A stretch of DNA of 64,000 nt. Origin: Chloroflexota bacterium. GTDB taxonomy: Bacteria > Chloroflexota > Ktedonobacteria > Ktedonobacterales > Ktedonobacteraceae. Shown here one piece after another: positions 35,088-45,062 of the stretch (the first letter of the stretch is position 1; every line of letters starts with the position of its first letter). Under the pieces are notes generated by a model. It saw nothing but the letters and a program-made list of their open reading frames with translations. It ran no database searches and had not been told where the DNA came from. The stretch spans positions 1 to 64,000 of the forward strand of contig CADDZH010000004.1 in assembly GCA_902812455.1 (NCBI GenBank), read 5' to 3'. The position numbers and the translations under genes were made by a program.

Positions 35088-36371
35088 ATGGCTATCCCAT
35101 ACCTTGTTTATGCGACTCCTGAAGGAGATGTGCGCGAAGAATGCCGTTTACAGGCGCTTGCTTTCGATAAGCAACCAGTAGGGACAAGCGATCTGATACC
35201 TTTGCCAGATGGAACAACGCTTTCCATGCTGCCTGGCCGGCTGGCGGTTGGGCTGAAGCCGAACGGCAAGCAGCAGGTGATCGGGCAAGCGCGTGGGTGG
35301 GCTGTTGCTGCTCTGCTGCCAATTGGCTATACGCGCACACTCTTACCTGCTTATGAAAAGGGAGTGGATGCTGTCCCTTTGCCTTTTTTTGGCTACAGCG
35401 CCGTTGCCGGTATGCATGGTCGCCTGTATGTGGCCGCACTCAAGACAGATGATCCGCGTAAGTGGCATCCCGGCGCCTTTAACAGGAAGACATTATTGCG
35501 GCTGGTACGCGAGAAACAGGCCGCTTATCCCAATAACCGTATCGTGGCACAGCATGCCCACTGCGCCCTTGATTACTCCTGCCCCACGGCAAGCAACCTC
35601 TTTTTTGGGCGCTGGGAGATGGCTATTGCGGTTTCGCCGGGCTGTAATGCGCGCTGCGTGGGCTGCATATCGAAGCAAGAGGAGGAGAATCTGGTTTCCC
35701 CTCAAGACCGCCTCTCTTTTATTCCCACAGTTGAAGAGATCGTTGAAGTAGCTGTGCCGCATTTAGAGCAGGCAGAGGAGGCTATTGTCAGCTTTGGGCA
35801 GGGCTGCGAAGGGGAGCCTTTGCTGCAATGGCGGCGCATTGAGCAGGCCATTAAGGTCATCCGTAAGCATACAGATAAGGGTGTTATCAATATCAACACC
35901 AATGCCAGCAACCCTCGCTGGCTGCAGCGGCTGTACGATGCCGGGCTGGATACTATTCGCGCCAGCACGATTTCCGGGCACCCGGAGACCTATACGGCCT
36001 ACTATCGCCCCCTTGGCTACAGCTTTGAGGATGTCAAAGAATCATTGAAGCGCGCGCATGATGCCGGTGTATATAGTTCCATCAACCTGCTTTGTTTCCC
36101 TGGCATGATTGACCGCGAGCGCGAGGTGGAGGCGCTGCTTGCCTTTGTGAAGGAGACGGGCTTGCGGTTGATCCAGTTACGCAACCTCAATATTGACCCT
36201 GAAGTGCTGCTGCCGCGCATGCCATCGCTCGACTCAATGGGGAAGGCGCTGGGAATACGCGTGCTGATCGAGACGCTCAGGCGCGAGGTTCCGGGTGTTG
36301 AGATCGGGAATTTCAGCCGGCCCGTGAGACGGCAGAAGATTGTCATAGCCCAGGCAGAAAAAGCCTGTTAA
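35088..36371 (+). CDS. Radical SAM protein
   Basis: The 427-aa protein has CNARCVGC (residues about 187-194), the CxxxCxxC motif for a 4Fe-4S cluster, with SPG just before it. An N-terminal extension of about 180 residues of unknown fold precedes it, and downstream ININTNASNP and STISGHPETYTAYY are typical radical SAM barrel strands. The reaction is not known. It may be co-transcribed with the 97-aa gene 50 bp upstream. The ribosome site GAGAGA is weak. Confidence 0.87.
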   Translation: MAIPYLVYATPEGDVREECRLQALAFDKQPVGTSDLIPLPDGTTLSMLPGRLAVGLKPNGKQQVIGQARGWAVAALLPIGYTRTLLPAYEKGVDAVPLPFFGYSAVAGMHGRLYVAALKTDDPRKWHPGAFNRKTLLRLVREKQAAYPNNRIVAQHAHCALDYSCPTASNLFFGRWEMAIAVSPGCNARCVGCISKQEEENLVSPQDRLSFIPTVEEIVEVAVPHLEQAEEAIVSFGQGCEGEPLLQWRRIEQAIKVIRKHTDKGVININTNASNPRWLQRLYDAGLDTIRASTISGHPETYTAYYRPLGYSFEDVKESLKRAHDAGVYSSINLLCFPGMIDREREVEALLAFVKETGLRLIQLRNLNIDPEVLLPRMPSLDSMGKALGIRVLIETLRREVPGVEIGNFSRPVRRQKIVIAQAEKAC

Positions 36372-36454
36372 CAGAGCGGCCAGGCCGTTGCAGATCATTT
36401 TAACCGGGAGGTTAACATGTTCATCGCAAGGAAGCTGAGCTAAGCATTTCGGTG

Positions 36455-36493
36455 GCCATCGGCAAAGATCCTTCGCTTCGCTCAGGATGACAT
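36455..36493. repeat. Dispersed repeat, family A, half copy
   Basis: Only the right end is present: AAAGATCCTTCGCTTCGCTC followed by AGGATGACATG. Confidence 0.6.
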
Positions 36494-36545
36494 GTGAAGA
36501 GATAGAATGGTAGGTAGCAGGCTCGCCTAAAAGGAGGTATCTTAT

Positions 36546-38801
36546 ATGCCGGGACAGCAATCTTATCCACCACTTCCCGAGTCGTTTATTTTTGGTGTTG
36601 CCACGGCGGATCACCAGTGTGAGGCCTATGAAGCAGAGTACGAGGACATCCGCGATGTTTGGGAGCGACGGCGCCAGTTGACGTTGCGAGGGCGAGCAAC
36701 TGACTTCTGGACGCGCTATCCCGAGGATATCGGCCTGGCGCAGGGGCTAGGTTGCAAGGCATTCCGCTTTTCGCTGGCCTGGTCACGGCTGGAGCCAAAG
36801 CCGGGCGAGTTCAATGATGAGGCCTTTGCCCATTACCAGCAGATGATTGAGGCAATACACGCGGCAGGGATGGAGCCGGTCATGACCCTGCATCACTTCA
36901 CGTGGCCAGTGCATGTGGAAGAGCGTGGTGGTTTGATTGGCGATGACTTTCCCGCTATTTATACCAATTATGTCACTGAGGTGGCAAAGCGGCTGGGCCA
37001 GCAGGTGCGCTACTGGATCACGTTTAACGAGCCGAGCCAGCTCGTGTATGGCTATATCAAGCCCTGATGGCAGCGAGACTATTTTGTGCCGCCGGGATTG
37101 CCGGGAGATGCACCGCTGGCCACCCAGTTGGAAGCAATCGGCAAACTCATGCGCAGCCTGTTTCTGGCCCATACCTCTGCTCGCGAGGTGATTAGGCAGA
37201 GCAATGCTGAGGCTCTTGTAGGTGCTAACCCGATGCTGCTGGGCCTGCCCGTATGGCTGCAGCGGCTGGTTGATCGCAACATTACGAGGTTGCATAGTTG
37301 GGACGACTGGCTGCGGCAGGGGCAACGGTTTGCTGAGCGCGGGCTGCTTGAGCACGGCAAGGTTGATGCGGTTCTGGCGACCTTTACCATGACGCCTGAG
37401 CGGGACAGCCAGGTTGATTTCTCTGAGGTTTACTTTGTCGCGGCTCAGAAGTTGCTGGTGCAGGCCGGCAGCGCGGTACATGGGCCGCGAGATGTTTCCG
37501 GCAAAACAGTGGCAGTCGTCAAAGGCTCCACGGCGGGGAACGCTATCAGTGCGATCCTGCCGGGAGCCAGTAGCCGGGTGGTGAATAGCTATGCTGAGGC
37601 GCTGCAGGCGCTGGATAGTGGGCAGGTTGTCGCAATACTGGCTGACGATACGATCCTTCTGGGACTGATGGAGCAATACCCAGATCGTTACCGTATGCTT
37701 GACGAACAGCTTACAAGCGAGCCATATGCTGTGGCCGTCGCAAAGGGAAACCCGCAATGGCTGGAAGCCGTAGACGGCGCGGTGCGGCGTTTCAAAAGCT
37801 CAGGCGCCTGGGCAGCCAGTTTTGCGCGGAACTTCCCCGGCCAGCCTGTCCCCGAACCGCCTGAGCTGGCTAGCCGAGCAACGCTTGCTGATATCAGTGG
37901 GATTGACCAGGCTCGAAGTACAGAGGGACAGGTGAACAGTAGGGCCCGATTTATCGCGGCCAGCTCCGATAAATCGTCCCCGGAAACGCGGCGGAAATCG
38001 ATGCTGGATCGCATCAAGGAGCGGGGCTATCTTGTTGTGGCTGTGAAGGAAGACGTGCCTGGTTTTGGCTATCGCAATCCGAAGACGGGTGAATGGAGTG
38101 GGTTGGAGATCGACCTGGCGCGAGCAATTGCCCAGGATATCTTTGGTGATCCCGGCAAAGTGGTCTTTCGCCCGGTTCAAGACCGCGAGCGTTTGCCGCT
38201 GCTGCGCTCGGCTCTACGCTTCCTCGATCCCCTGCTCAAGACATACAGCGTTTTATCAACTGCCTTTATCAGCAACTGGTGGCACCTGGGCATGGCCGGC
38301 AAGCTGCCGGATTTTCTCTGCCCGCCAGAGTGCATTGGCCAGCAGGACTTTGTCGGCTTCGACTACTACTGGGGCATCAGCGCATTGCAGATTCATCGCA
38401 TCCACCAGCTCCTGGATGCCGCTGCGGGCAAATTTGACCAGGCACCTGTCTGGCCGGGCGCGCTCTATGGTATGCTCAAGTATCACGCCCGGCTCTTCCC
38501 GGATAAAGAGATTCTCATTATCGAGAATGGCTGCGTGGATGAGGCGGATGGTGTAGAGCGCGCAAAGTACATCAGCCAGCATGTGCAGGAGGTTCAACGT
38601 GCCCGTCGTGATGGCGTGAATGTGATCGGATATATCTGCTGGAGCATCACTTCGAACCGCGAGTGGGGACTGAAGTTCGGCCCTGGCAGTAACTTTGGGC
38701 TGTATCATATCGAACTGGACACGGACCCTGAGCTAAAGCGCGTACCAACTGCGGCTGTAGGAGCCTACCAGAAGATCATCGAGAGACGGGGCGTTGGGTA
38801 A
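36546..38801 (+). pseudogene. GH1 beta-glucosidase-like gene with permuted SBP insert, broken by TGA
   Basis: Residues 1-173 are the N-terminal half of a GH1 barrel, with the acid/base Glu162 in TFNEPSQ. A TGA follows at 37065-37067, then WQRDYF in the same frame. Relatives would be expected to read KPWWQRDY, so one TGG to TGA change explains it. The same frame runs to 38801: more GH1, then the C-terminal half of an SBP_bac_3 domain (from GKVDAVLATFTMTPERD, 37356 to about 37850). The N-terminal half follows (about 37998-38211, MLDRIKERGYLVVAVKEDVP ... RLPLLRS), then the GH1 C-terminus with the nucleophile in LIIENGC. The inserted domain is thus circularly permuted. Both GH1 glutamates survive. 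Read-through, sequencing error or recent inactivation cannot be told apart. AAAGGAGG precedes ATG 36546. Confidence 0.8.
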
Positions 38802-38870
38802 ACAAACCAGGACAGGTGCAAGCCCTGTCCCTACCATACTACGGCTTCGCAGGCCGGTGCTACATGCATG

Positions 38871-39692
38871 TCAATATGCCTCAAACAGGCCTGTCTCTTT
38901 GCTGATATGAATTGCGCTCTGTGTTTGTATTTCTTGCTGTATGAATTTTCTGAATTGAGAGAGCTTGTCTTCATCGAAGTAATCAATGATGGGCGTAGAG
39001 AGTACATATGCTATGAGCGGTTCAGCTCCAGTAACTTCCAGGCCATCATGATAGCGATGTAAGGTGACATGACTGAAATATGGTGAAAGTTCCTCCTGTC
39101 CGTTCTCAAGCCAGAAAGAAAGCGAGCCAGGAGAAAACAGGCTCCAGGGAGTAGTAATATCAGGATCAAATCGCAGCAGTAGCTCCCTTAATTCGCGCAT
39201 GTGATCCTGGCCGTTGGTGGCTGCATAAAAATGTCCTCCCTCTTTGAGCACGCGACGAATCTCGGATAGCGCCTTTGCCCTGTCCGGTATGTGGTAGAGC
39301 ATATGGTTGGCGATGACGGCGTCGAAATGGTTGTCCGAAAAAGGGATGGACTGGGCGTCAATGATTGCAAAAGAGAAATGATGCTGGCTGTCCTGGAGGT
39401 TTTTTTGCGCTTCGTGTAGCATTCCAGGTGAGAGGTCAGACAGTGTGATGTCCCAACCCCCAGGGATGCGATCCAGGTTCTTGACCCATAGCTCGCCTGG
39501 ACCACAGCCGAGTTCCAGCAGCCGCGCCTGCTCAGGCATCACAAAGTGATCGAAGACCCAGCGCTGCCAGTCGTACTTATTGGTACTGAATTGTTCATGA
39601 AGCTGGATGCGCGCCCTGAGATTCTGATCGTTCTTGTATTGTTTGGTTAAGAGGTAATCCTGGGAGGATGATAGCTGGCGATCACTCATCAT
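38871..39692 (-). CDS. Class I SAM-dependent methyltransferase
   Basis: The protein shows LLELGCGPGELW (motif I, SAM binding), ITLSDLSPGML, FDAVIANHMLYHIPD and a LKEGGHFYAATNG segment, of the Methyltransf_11 type. The substrate is unknown. Several in-frame starts cluster at 39701-39689; the gene overlaps the end of the upstream nuclease-like gene by about 10-20 bp, so translation is probably coupled. Confidence 0.88.
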   Translation of the reverse strand: MMSDRQLSSSQDYLLTKQYKNDQNLRARIQLHEQFSTNKYDWQRWVFDHFVMPEQARLLELGCGPGELWVKNLDRIPGGWDITLSDLSPGMLHEAQKNLQDSQHHFSFAIIDAQSIPFSDNHFDAVIANHMLYHIPDRAKALSEIRRVLKEGGHFYAATNGQDHMRELRELLLRFDPDITTPWSLFSPGSLSFWLENGQEELSPYFSHVTLHRYHDGLEVTGAEPLIAYVLSTPIIDYFDEDKLSQFRKFIQQEIQTQSAIHISKETGLFEAY

Positions 39693-40584
39693 AAGGATCA
39701 TTCTTAATCAGGTGCATAAAGGGTTTCAAGTGCTTTTGTGCTAGCAGCTTCTCTTCTTCCGGCATTATCTCAGACTGTTGCAGCATCAGATACAGTCCCG
39801 TCAGATGCCGTCCCAACTCGATATCATCAGCCTGGAATCGTTGAGCAAGCTCCTCGATAGCCAGCCCCAACAGAGTAGCATCTGCGTTTTTCATGGCCGG
39901 GAGCAAAAAGTAGGTGGAGATGGCACGCATATTCAGAAATTCACGGGCATCTTTCTCCCAGAGGGGGAGCACTTTGAAATTGAACTCGAGTATGACTTGC
40001 CCCTGAAACGTGTCTCGTATAGGAGCAGGTACAGCCTGCGGGAACTGGCAGAGCACAAGTGGGTAGAGATAGTATCCTCTATTCAGCAGTGTGCCTTCGT
40101 GTGCATGCTCTTCTTCAACCTCAGTATCATCATCCTCTTGTTCAATAACATCGTCCTCATCCTCAGCATCGTCGTCCTCTTGCTCTGCGTCCTCTGGTAT
40201 ATACTTGATTACGCTTGCACAATTGCTCACAAGACGCCGGGGGAGCATGTCGTCTTCGCGTTCTGTCTGGAACTCAATAAGCAGGTAGGTTGGCTTATCA
40301 GTTTCTGGTACCTGGACGCGATAGGCGCGTTCAAAGTTACCAGAGTGCTCTATCCATTCAGTCTTGTATACTTTTAACAGCTCAGCTTCTGGTGCAATCA
40401 GCTTCACAAGCCCCTTCGACAGTTCATCTGGAGGGCCTTCAATTTCGGTTGATTTAAGCTCTGGCAGTTCGAAAATGAGCACCTGTTCAACCCGGAACCC
40501 AGGCAGTAATAGGGGAATGATCTCTGTTGCCTGCTCATGAAAGAGATTTTTGAGGATATGCTTATAAGGCCGTTTGCTGATCAT
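39682..40584 (-). CDS. Rpn-like PD-(D/E)XK nuclease family protein with acidic insert
   Basis: The 300-aa protein resembles the Rpn/DUF4351-type transposase-nuclease group: an N-terminal KHILKNLFHE, then YLLIEFQTEREDDMLPRRL, where E-x-Q fits the PD-(D/E)XK core. A run of about 30 residues made mostly of Glu and Asp (about 135-165), encoded by GAGGAC-like repeats, is inserted after the core. The family is linked to RecA-independent recombination, but many copies may be domesticated. It overlaps the methyltransferase gene downstream. Confidence 0.7.
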   Translation of the reverse strand: MISKRPYKHILKNLFHEQATEIIPLLLPGFRVEQVLIFELPELKSTEIEGPPDELSKGLVKLIAPEAELLKVYKTEWIEHSGNFERAYRVQVPETDKPTYLLIEFQTEREDDMLPRRLVSNCASVIKYIPEDAEQEDDDAEDEDDVIEQEDDDTEVEEEHAHEGTLLNRGYYLYPLVLCQFPQAVPAPIRDTFQGQVILEFNFKVLPLWEKDAREFLNMRAISTYFLLPAMKNADATLLGLAIEELAQRFQADDIELGRHLTGLYLMLQQSEIMPEEEKLLAQKHLKPFMHLIKNDPYDE

Positions 40585-40754
40585 CTGAAGTATCGCTCCT
40601 TTCTAGATGCCTGTTATTTTGCCGCTAAGCATATCATAGAGCTAGTGTGCTTGCAAACGAGGATTACTGTTTGCTGCATGTAACATTTTGTGTCCATGCA
40701 ATGATTATCTTGTAGGAATGTGCTTCATTATACTGGCAGGGAGGTAGGGCGAAT

Positions 40755-41387
40755 GTGACCACCGAACCGAAAAGGATGCCGGGCAACGCGCAGAGCGGCT
40801 TTGAAGGAGACCTTCGCCAGTTTTTGCAAGAGAACACGCCTCTATTGCTTAGTATTATCCGCTCCTATGTGGTACGGGCGGGGCTTGCTCACGGCAATAC
40901 TGTGCAGTTTGTAGCCGTCGATATCTTGCAAGACGCAGTGCTTGAGGCGCTGGCGCACGCGGATCGCCTCGATGCGGGGCTACAGCCGAAGGCCTGGTTT
41001 CTCGCTATTGCGGCGAATATTCTCAAGCGGAAAAGAGCAGAAGTGGCAAGACGGCAGCAGCGGGAAATTCTTGTAAGCGATATTTCCAATCATGGGGAAG
41101 AAATTGACGAGGGCGATTTCTTTGATCAGATTGTTTCCCATGTACAGCCAGGGCCGGAACAGGCAATAGAAGGCGATGAGCAAGTTGTCGAGATGCTATC
41201 GCTTGTTTCTCCAGGCGACCAGGAGGTGTTGCGTCTAGCTCTGCTGAACGATCTTGATACAAGTATGCTGGCGAGGATACTGGGCGTGACGCCAGGGACA
41301 GCGCGGGTACGGCTGCATCGTGCGCTCACCCGGCTGCGAGCGGCATGGGGTGCCAGCAGGAGGAAGGAGAGTGACGCGGATGGATAA
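40755..41387 (+). CDS. ECF-type RNA polymerase sigma factor
   Basis: The 210-aa protein has region 2 (about residues 25-95, with FVAVDILQDAVLEALAHADR and LQPKAWFLAIAANILKRKR) and region 4 (about 145-200, with LDTSMLARILGVTPGTARVR). It should direct polymerase to a small regulon. GTG at 40755 follows AGGTAGGG. The next gene starts inside its last codons (ATGGATAA), as expected for a sigma factor and its membrane-bound controller. Confidence 0.9.
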   Translation: MTTEPKRMPGNAQSGFEGDLRQFLQENTPLLLSIIRSYVVRAGLAHGNTVQFVAVDILQDAVLEALAHADRLDAGLQPKAWFLAIAANILKRKRAEVARRQQREILVSDISNHGEEIDEGDFFDQIVSHVQPGPEQAIEGDEQVVEMLSLVSPGDQEVLRLALLNDLDTSMLARILGVTPGTARVRLHRALTRLRAAWGASRRKESDADG

Positions 41388-42975
41388 GCAAGCTGAAGTT
41401 CGACAACAACGACTCATGCGCGAGAAGAGAGTGCATCGCTATCTATCGGCATTAGAGCGTGGCGATATGGATACAATTATCTCTGTCTTACATGAGGCCG
41501 AGCGCGATCCTGTGCTCGAGCAGATGATTGTGGAGGCGCATGAGGCTTATCAGGACGAGGATCATAGTGCTATTCAACCGGCTGAGGCAGCACAGGCGCG
41601 CGATAAAGTGCTGCGTCTTGTGGACTTACAAGAAGCGTTTGAGCAAGATGAGATAGGCACTATACCATCTGGCCCTCTGGCTCGTAAGCGCCGTTACCGT
41701 TTTCTTTTCCAGACTATTGCGGCTGTCCTGATTGTGGGTATTCTGATCGGCAGTGCCTATTTGCTCTTTGCAAGACATAATACACAGGTCGGAAGCTTTA
41801 TCCCCCCCAGCGGCACCTGGAAGATTGTTGCCGGCGAAAATCCTGGGATAGTTCAGAATAGCCTTAATGCGGTAGCAGCAATCTCTGCAAACGATGCCTG
41901 GGCGGTGGGCTACTATTCTGCCAGCCATAATGAAGGTCAGGGAGAAAAAACGCTGATTGAGCACTGGAATGGCTCCTCATGGAGCGTCGTCAAGAGTCCC
42001 AATGCGGCATTGGATAGCAGTGTGCTTACGGGTATTGCTGCTCTTGCATCCAATAATGTCTGGGCTGTCGGGTACGCTGCTAGCAACAGCAATAAGAGCA
42101 ATACCAGTGTGAGCCAAACGCTCATCGAGCACTGGAACGGCTTCTCCTGGATGATTATCAACAGCCCTGACCCCGGTCCTCAGAGCCAGCTTTACGCTGT
42201 AGCTGCTCTTGCAGAGGAGAATATCTGGGCCGTTGGCAGCTACGGCGGAAATCCAGCGCAAACACTGGTCGAGCACTGGAACGGCAGTTCCTGGACAGTG
42301 GTTCCAAGCCCTAACCCTGGTAGAGGAGATAATTTTCTTGATAGTGTAGCTGCCCTCTCAGCTAATGATATCTGGGCTGCCGGAAGCTCTTCTAATGGTA
42401 GAACTGTTCTCGGAAATCAGGAGACATTAGTTGAGCACTGGAATGGCAAGGCCTGGTCAGTGGTTCAGAGTCCCAATCCTGGAATGGAAGGGAACTTTTT
42501 TTCCGGCATAGCCGCTATTGCTACAAACGACGTATGGGCAGTTGGTGGCTCAAATGCCAGTTCTCAGGAGCCGGAAACGCTTATTGAACATTGGGATGGT
42601 ATCGCCTGGAGCGTCGTTAAAAGTCCCAATCCAGGTATAGGTGGCAATGTATTAAATGCGGTTACTGCTGTCTCAGCCGATAATGTATGGGCTGCTGGAT
42701 ATTCACCCCGTAGCAATTTCCCAGGACAAGAGTCAATAACGCTGGTCGAGCACTGGAACGGTAGTGCCTGGAGTGCCGTCAAAAGCCCAAACTCTGGATC
42801 AGATAACAACTATCTTTTTGGAATAGCACAGGTGCCATCCTCTGGCAGAATCTGGGCAGTAGGGAGTGTAGCAGTTTATGGCCCATCGATCCCTGTATCG
42901 TCTCCCAATGCGACACGGACTACCTATGTCTCGACCGTTACCTTTCATGTGATTATCGAGTCGTGCTGTTCTTGA
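41380..42975 (+). CDS. Membrane protein with extracellular seven-bladed propeller, possible anti-sigma
   Basis: A cytoplasmic N-terminal part of about 105 residues, one membrane helix (about 108-130) and an external part of seven repeats are seen. Each repeat reads like LxxVAALSANDIWAVG ... TLIEHWNGSSWSVVKSPNPG, about 50 residues. The half-repeat GTWKIVAGENPG at the start would close the ring. The overlap with the sigma gene suggests it holds the sigma factor until an external signal binds the propeller. The N-terminus lacks a clear zinc-finger anti-sigma motif, so that role is inferred from context. ATG at 41380 follows GGAGGAAGGAG. Confidence 0.82.
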   Translation: MDKQAEVRQQRLMREKRVHRYLSALERGDMDTIISVLHEAERDPVLEQMIVEAHEAYQDEDHSAIQPAEAAQARDKVLRLVDLQEAFEQDEIGTIPSGPLARKRRYRFLFQTIAAVLIVGILIGSAYLLFARHNTQVGSFIPPSGTWKIVAGENPGIVQNSLNAVAAISANDAWAVGYYSASHNEGQGEKTLIEHWNGSSWSVVKSPNAALDSSVLTGIAALASNNVWAVGYAASNSNKSNTSVSQTLIEHWNGFSWMIINSPDPGPQSQLYAVAALAEENIWAVGSYGGNPAQTLVEHWNGSSWTVVPSPNPGRGDNFLDSVAALSANDIWAAGSSSNGRTVLGNQETLVEHWNGKAWSVVQSPNPGMEGNFFSGIAAIATNDVWAVGGSNASSQEPETLIEHWDGIAWSVVKSPNPGIGGNVLNAVTAVSADNVWAAGYSPRSNFPGQESITLVEHWNGSAWSAVKSPNSGSDNNYLFGIAQVPSSGRIWAVGSVAVYGPSIPVSSPNATRTTYVSTVTFHVIIESCCS

Positions 42976-42999
42976 TAGGAGGGGGAGCTGCTTTCCTAT

Positions 43000-43905
43000 T
43001 TATATTCCTTCATATGCTTTCTGTAAGGTGGCAATATCAAATTTCTTCATCGGCAAGAACGCCTGCGTTAGGCGATCAATCTGCTCACGAGTGCCGTTTT
43101 TCATCATCTCGCCAATCTCAGTTGGCCAGATCTGCCAGGAAAGACCAAACTTGTCTTTCAGCCAGCCGCATTGTTCCGCTTGTGGATCAGCAGAGAGCTT
43201 CTCCCAGTAGTAATCTATTTCTGCTTGCGTTTCGCAGGGCACAAGAAAAGAGATGGCTTCATTGAACGCAAAATGATGTTCATGCGCACTGTCCATAGCG
43301 GCAAGCCAGGTTCCCAGGAGAGAGAAGTCGGCGAACATAATCGTTCCTTCCTGATCCGGCTCCATGCCCTGAGGGTAACGAGCCGTCATTCCTCGCCTGG
43401 AATCCTTGAATACCGCACAATAAAAATCAATCGCTTCCTCAGCACGGCCAGCGTTTTTCCCTGTAAACATCAGCGACGGAATGATGAAGGGCCGCTCTTC
43501 GCCCGCGGGATTGGTGAGCATGAGCTGCCAGGAAAGTCCATATCTGTCTTGTATCCAACCATATCGTTCGCTGAACGGGTAGGCATCAAGAGGCATAAGA
43601 GCTGTACCGCCTTCCGACAACTGCTCCCATAGCCGATCTAAATGCACTCGCGCGTTGTTGTCTTTTGCTGGGTCAAAGTTGAGGAGAAATGAAACTGAAG
43701 GATTGAATGTGAAAAGCGGCCCGGCGCTAATGGCCATGAACGGCTGTCCGGCCAGCTCAAACGAAACAAGATCACAATCTCCTGAGGGAGTATCGTGCAG
43801 CGTAGTGATATTCATCACTTGTGAATCCGGCAGTAAAGACGTGTAAAACTCGGCAGCCTCTTTCGCTTCTTTGTCAAACCATAAATGCGGTGTGATTTTT
43901 GGCAT
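43000..43905 (-). CDS. Double VOC/PhnB-like protein
   Basis: Two PhnB-type (3-dmu-9_3-mt) domains are fused. The first starts ITPHLWFDKEAKEAAEFYTS and has DRYGLSWQL; the second has EAIDFYCAVFKDSR and DKFGLSWQIWP. The domains belong to the VOC superfamily, but true activity is unknown. ATG at 43905 follows AAAGGACC; the longer frame to 43992 is unsupported. It converges on the propeller gene. Confidence 0.85.
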   Translation of the reverse strand: MPKITPHLWFDKEAKEAAEFYTSLLPDSQVMNITTLHDTPSGDCDLVSFELAGQPFMAISAGPLFTFNPSVSFLLNFDPAKDNNARVHLDRLWEQLSEGGTALMPLDAYPFSERYGWIQDRYGLSWQLMLTNPAGEERPFIIPSLMFTGKNAGRAEEAIDFYCAVFKDSRRGMTARYPQGMEPDQEGTIMFADFSLLGTWLAAMDSAHEHHFAFNEAISFLVPCETQAEIDYYWEKLSADPQAEQCGWLKDKFGLSWQIWPTEIGEMMKNGTREQIDRLTQAFLPMKKFDIATLQKAYEGI

Positions 43906-44081
43906 TCTGTTGGTCCTTTCTTTGCCATCTGGGTCCGTACCTTTCCTGCTTATTCCTCTGTCTATTTTATCAGGTATGGGGCAGAGTAACAATTGTCTGC
44001 TTATTAGAAGTAGGTGATGTTTGACATGAATGGGAGCAGACCGAGACTACGTGTAAGCGCGTATGATGGTGTATTATCCCA

Positions 44082-44801
44082 TTAACGCGCTCTAGCAATC
44101 CATTGCGGCAGCGCATCAACTAGCTTCCTCAAGACCTGCGTTGTGCCGTCCACGAAAAGCTCGTAGTTGCTGTATGCTTCGCCGCGTTCGTGGCTTACCA
44201 GGTCGGAGACGCCGCGCAGGATGAGGCAGCGGGTCTTGTTGCGAGCGGCGACCCAGGCAATCGCTCCCGATTCCCAGTCTCCGGCGACGGCCCCATATGT
44301 TGCTTTCAGGTGCGCAATCTCGTCGATGACGAGGTCGCGGTCGGCGGAGACGAGCAGGGCGCGGTGCACCTTGTGTGGGTAGTTCTCACTATCGCCGAGC
44401 CAGGAGAGGTCAAGCTCAGTAGAATAGTGGGCGATAGCTGCTGCACCATCCGTCATCTGTTCGATGATGTCGTAGACAATCGTGCGCTCGACCAGGATGA
44501 TCGTGCCTTTCTCGATCTCACCCTCAAAGCCGCCGCAGGTACCGAGGTTGACCAGCAGTTCAGGAGACCAGCGATCTATCACGTATTGGGCTGAGGCGGC
44601 TGCAGCGATCTTGCCCCAGCCGCCATGGAAGAAGATGATCGATTCTTCCGTGTTTCCTATAGCCATATGGGCTACAAACCATGCGCCGAGTGGTGATGCC
44701 TGCGGCTCGATGCCGGGGTAGAAGGAGCGAATCACGTTCCACTCGGCGTTGGCAGAGATGATAACGATAACTTTATGTTGATGAGAAGCTGGTTTAGGCA
44801 T
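44082..44801 (-). CDS. Nucleoside phosphorylase-superfamily protein (MTA/SAH nucleosidase-like)
   Basis: The 239-aa protein has VIISANAEWNVIR, LLVNLGTCGGFEGEI, GAVAGDWESGAIAWVA and LRGVSDLVSHERGE. These match the phosphorylase superfamily, with the purine-binding Glu in DWESGA and the catalytic Asp in GVSDL. It probably cleaves a nucleoside in purine or SAM-by-product salvage. The gene stands alone. Confidence 0.85.
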   Translation of the reverse strand: MPKPASHQHKVIVIISANAEWNVIRSFYPGIEPQASPLGAWFVAHMAIGNTEESIIFFHGGWGKIAAAASAQYVIDRWSPELLVNLGTCGGFEGEIEKGTIILVERTIVYDIIEQMTDGAAAIAHYSTELDLSWLGDSENYPHKVHRALLVSADRDLVIDEIAHLKATYGAVAGDWESGAIAWVAARNKTRCLILRGVSDLVSHERGEAYSNYELFVDGTTQVLRKLVDALPQWIARAR

Positions 44802-44862
44802 GGCATTATGAAAGATATGGCTCGTCTGATAATGATGTTTAACAACTAAGACCGCTGATGCT

Positions 44863-45050
44863 TGTCATCCTGAGCGAAGGATCTCTCTTGATGGGCATCG
44901 GATGTTTCGCTTCGCTCAACATGACATAATGGGGGCTTTTGTCTTCCCATGATGCAGGCACTCTCGGTTTGATTACCGATTTTGATCGGTAAATTTCATA
45001 ATCGGCGCTGGGCGCGATAAATCGGGCCCCTACGGCGGGTCTAGGGGTCA
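44863..45050. repeat. Dispersed repeats, family A then family B
   Basis: TGTCATCCTGAGCGAAGGATC to CTTCGCTCAACATGACATAA (44863-44929) is a family A copy. GGCGCTGGGCGCGATAAATC and GGGCCCCTACGGCGGG (about 45003-45045) belong to family B. They fill the gap between two minus-strand genes. Confidence 0.65.
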
Positions 45051-45062
45051 TGGATAGGTATT

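Noticed and set aside
41830..42860. Tandem DNA repeat or mobile array
   Set aside because: These are the diverged blades of the beta-propeller, conserved at protein level.
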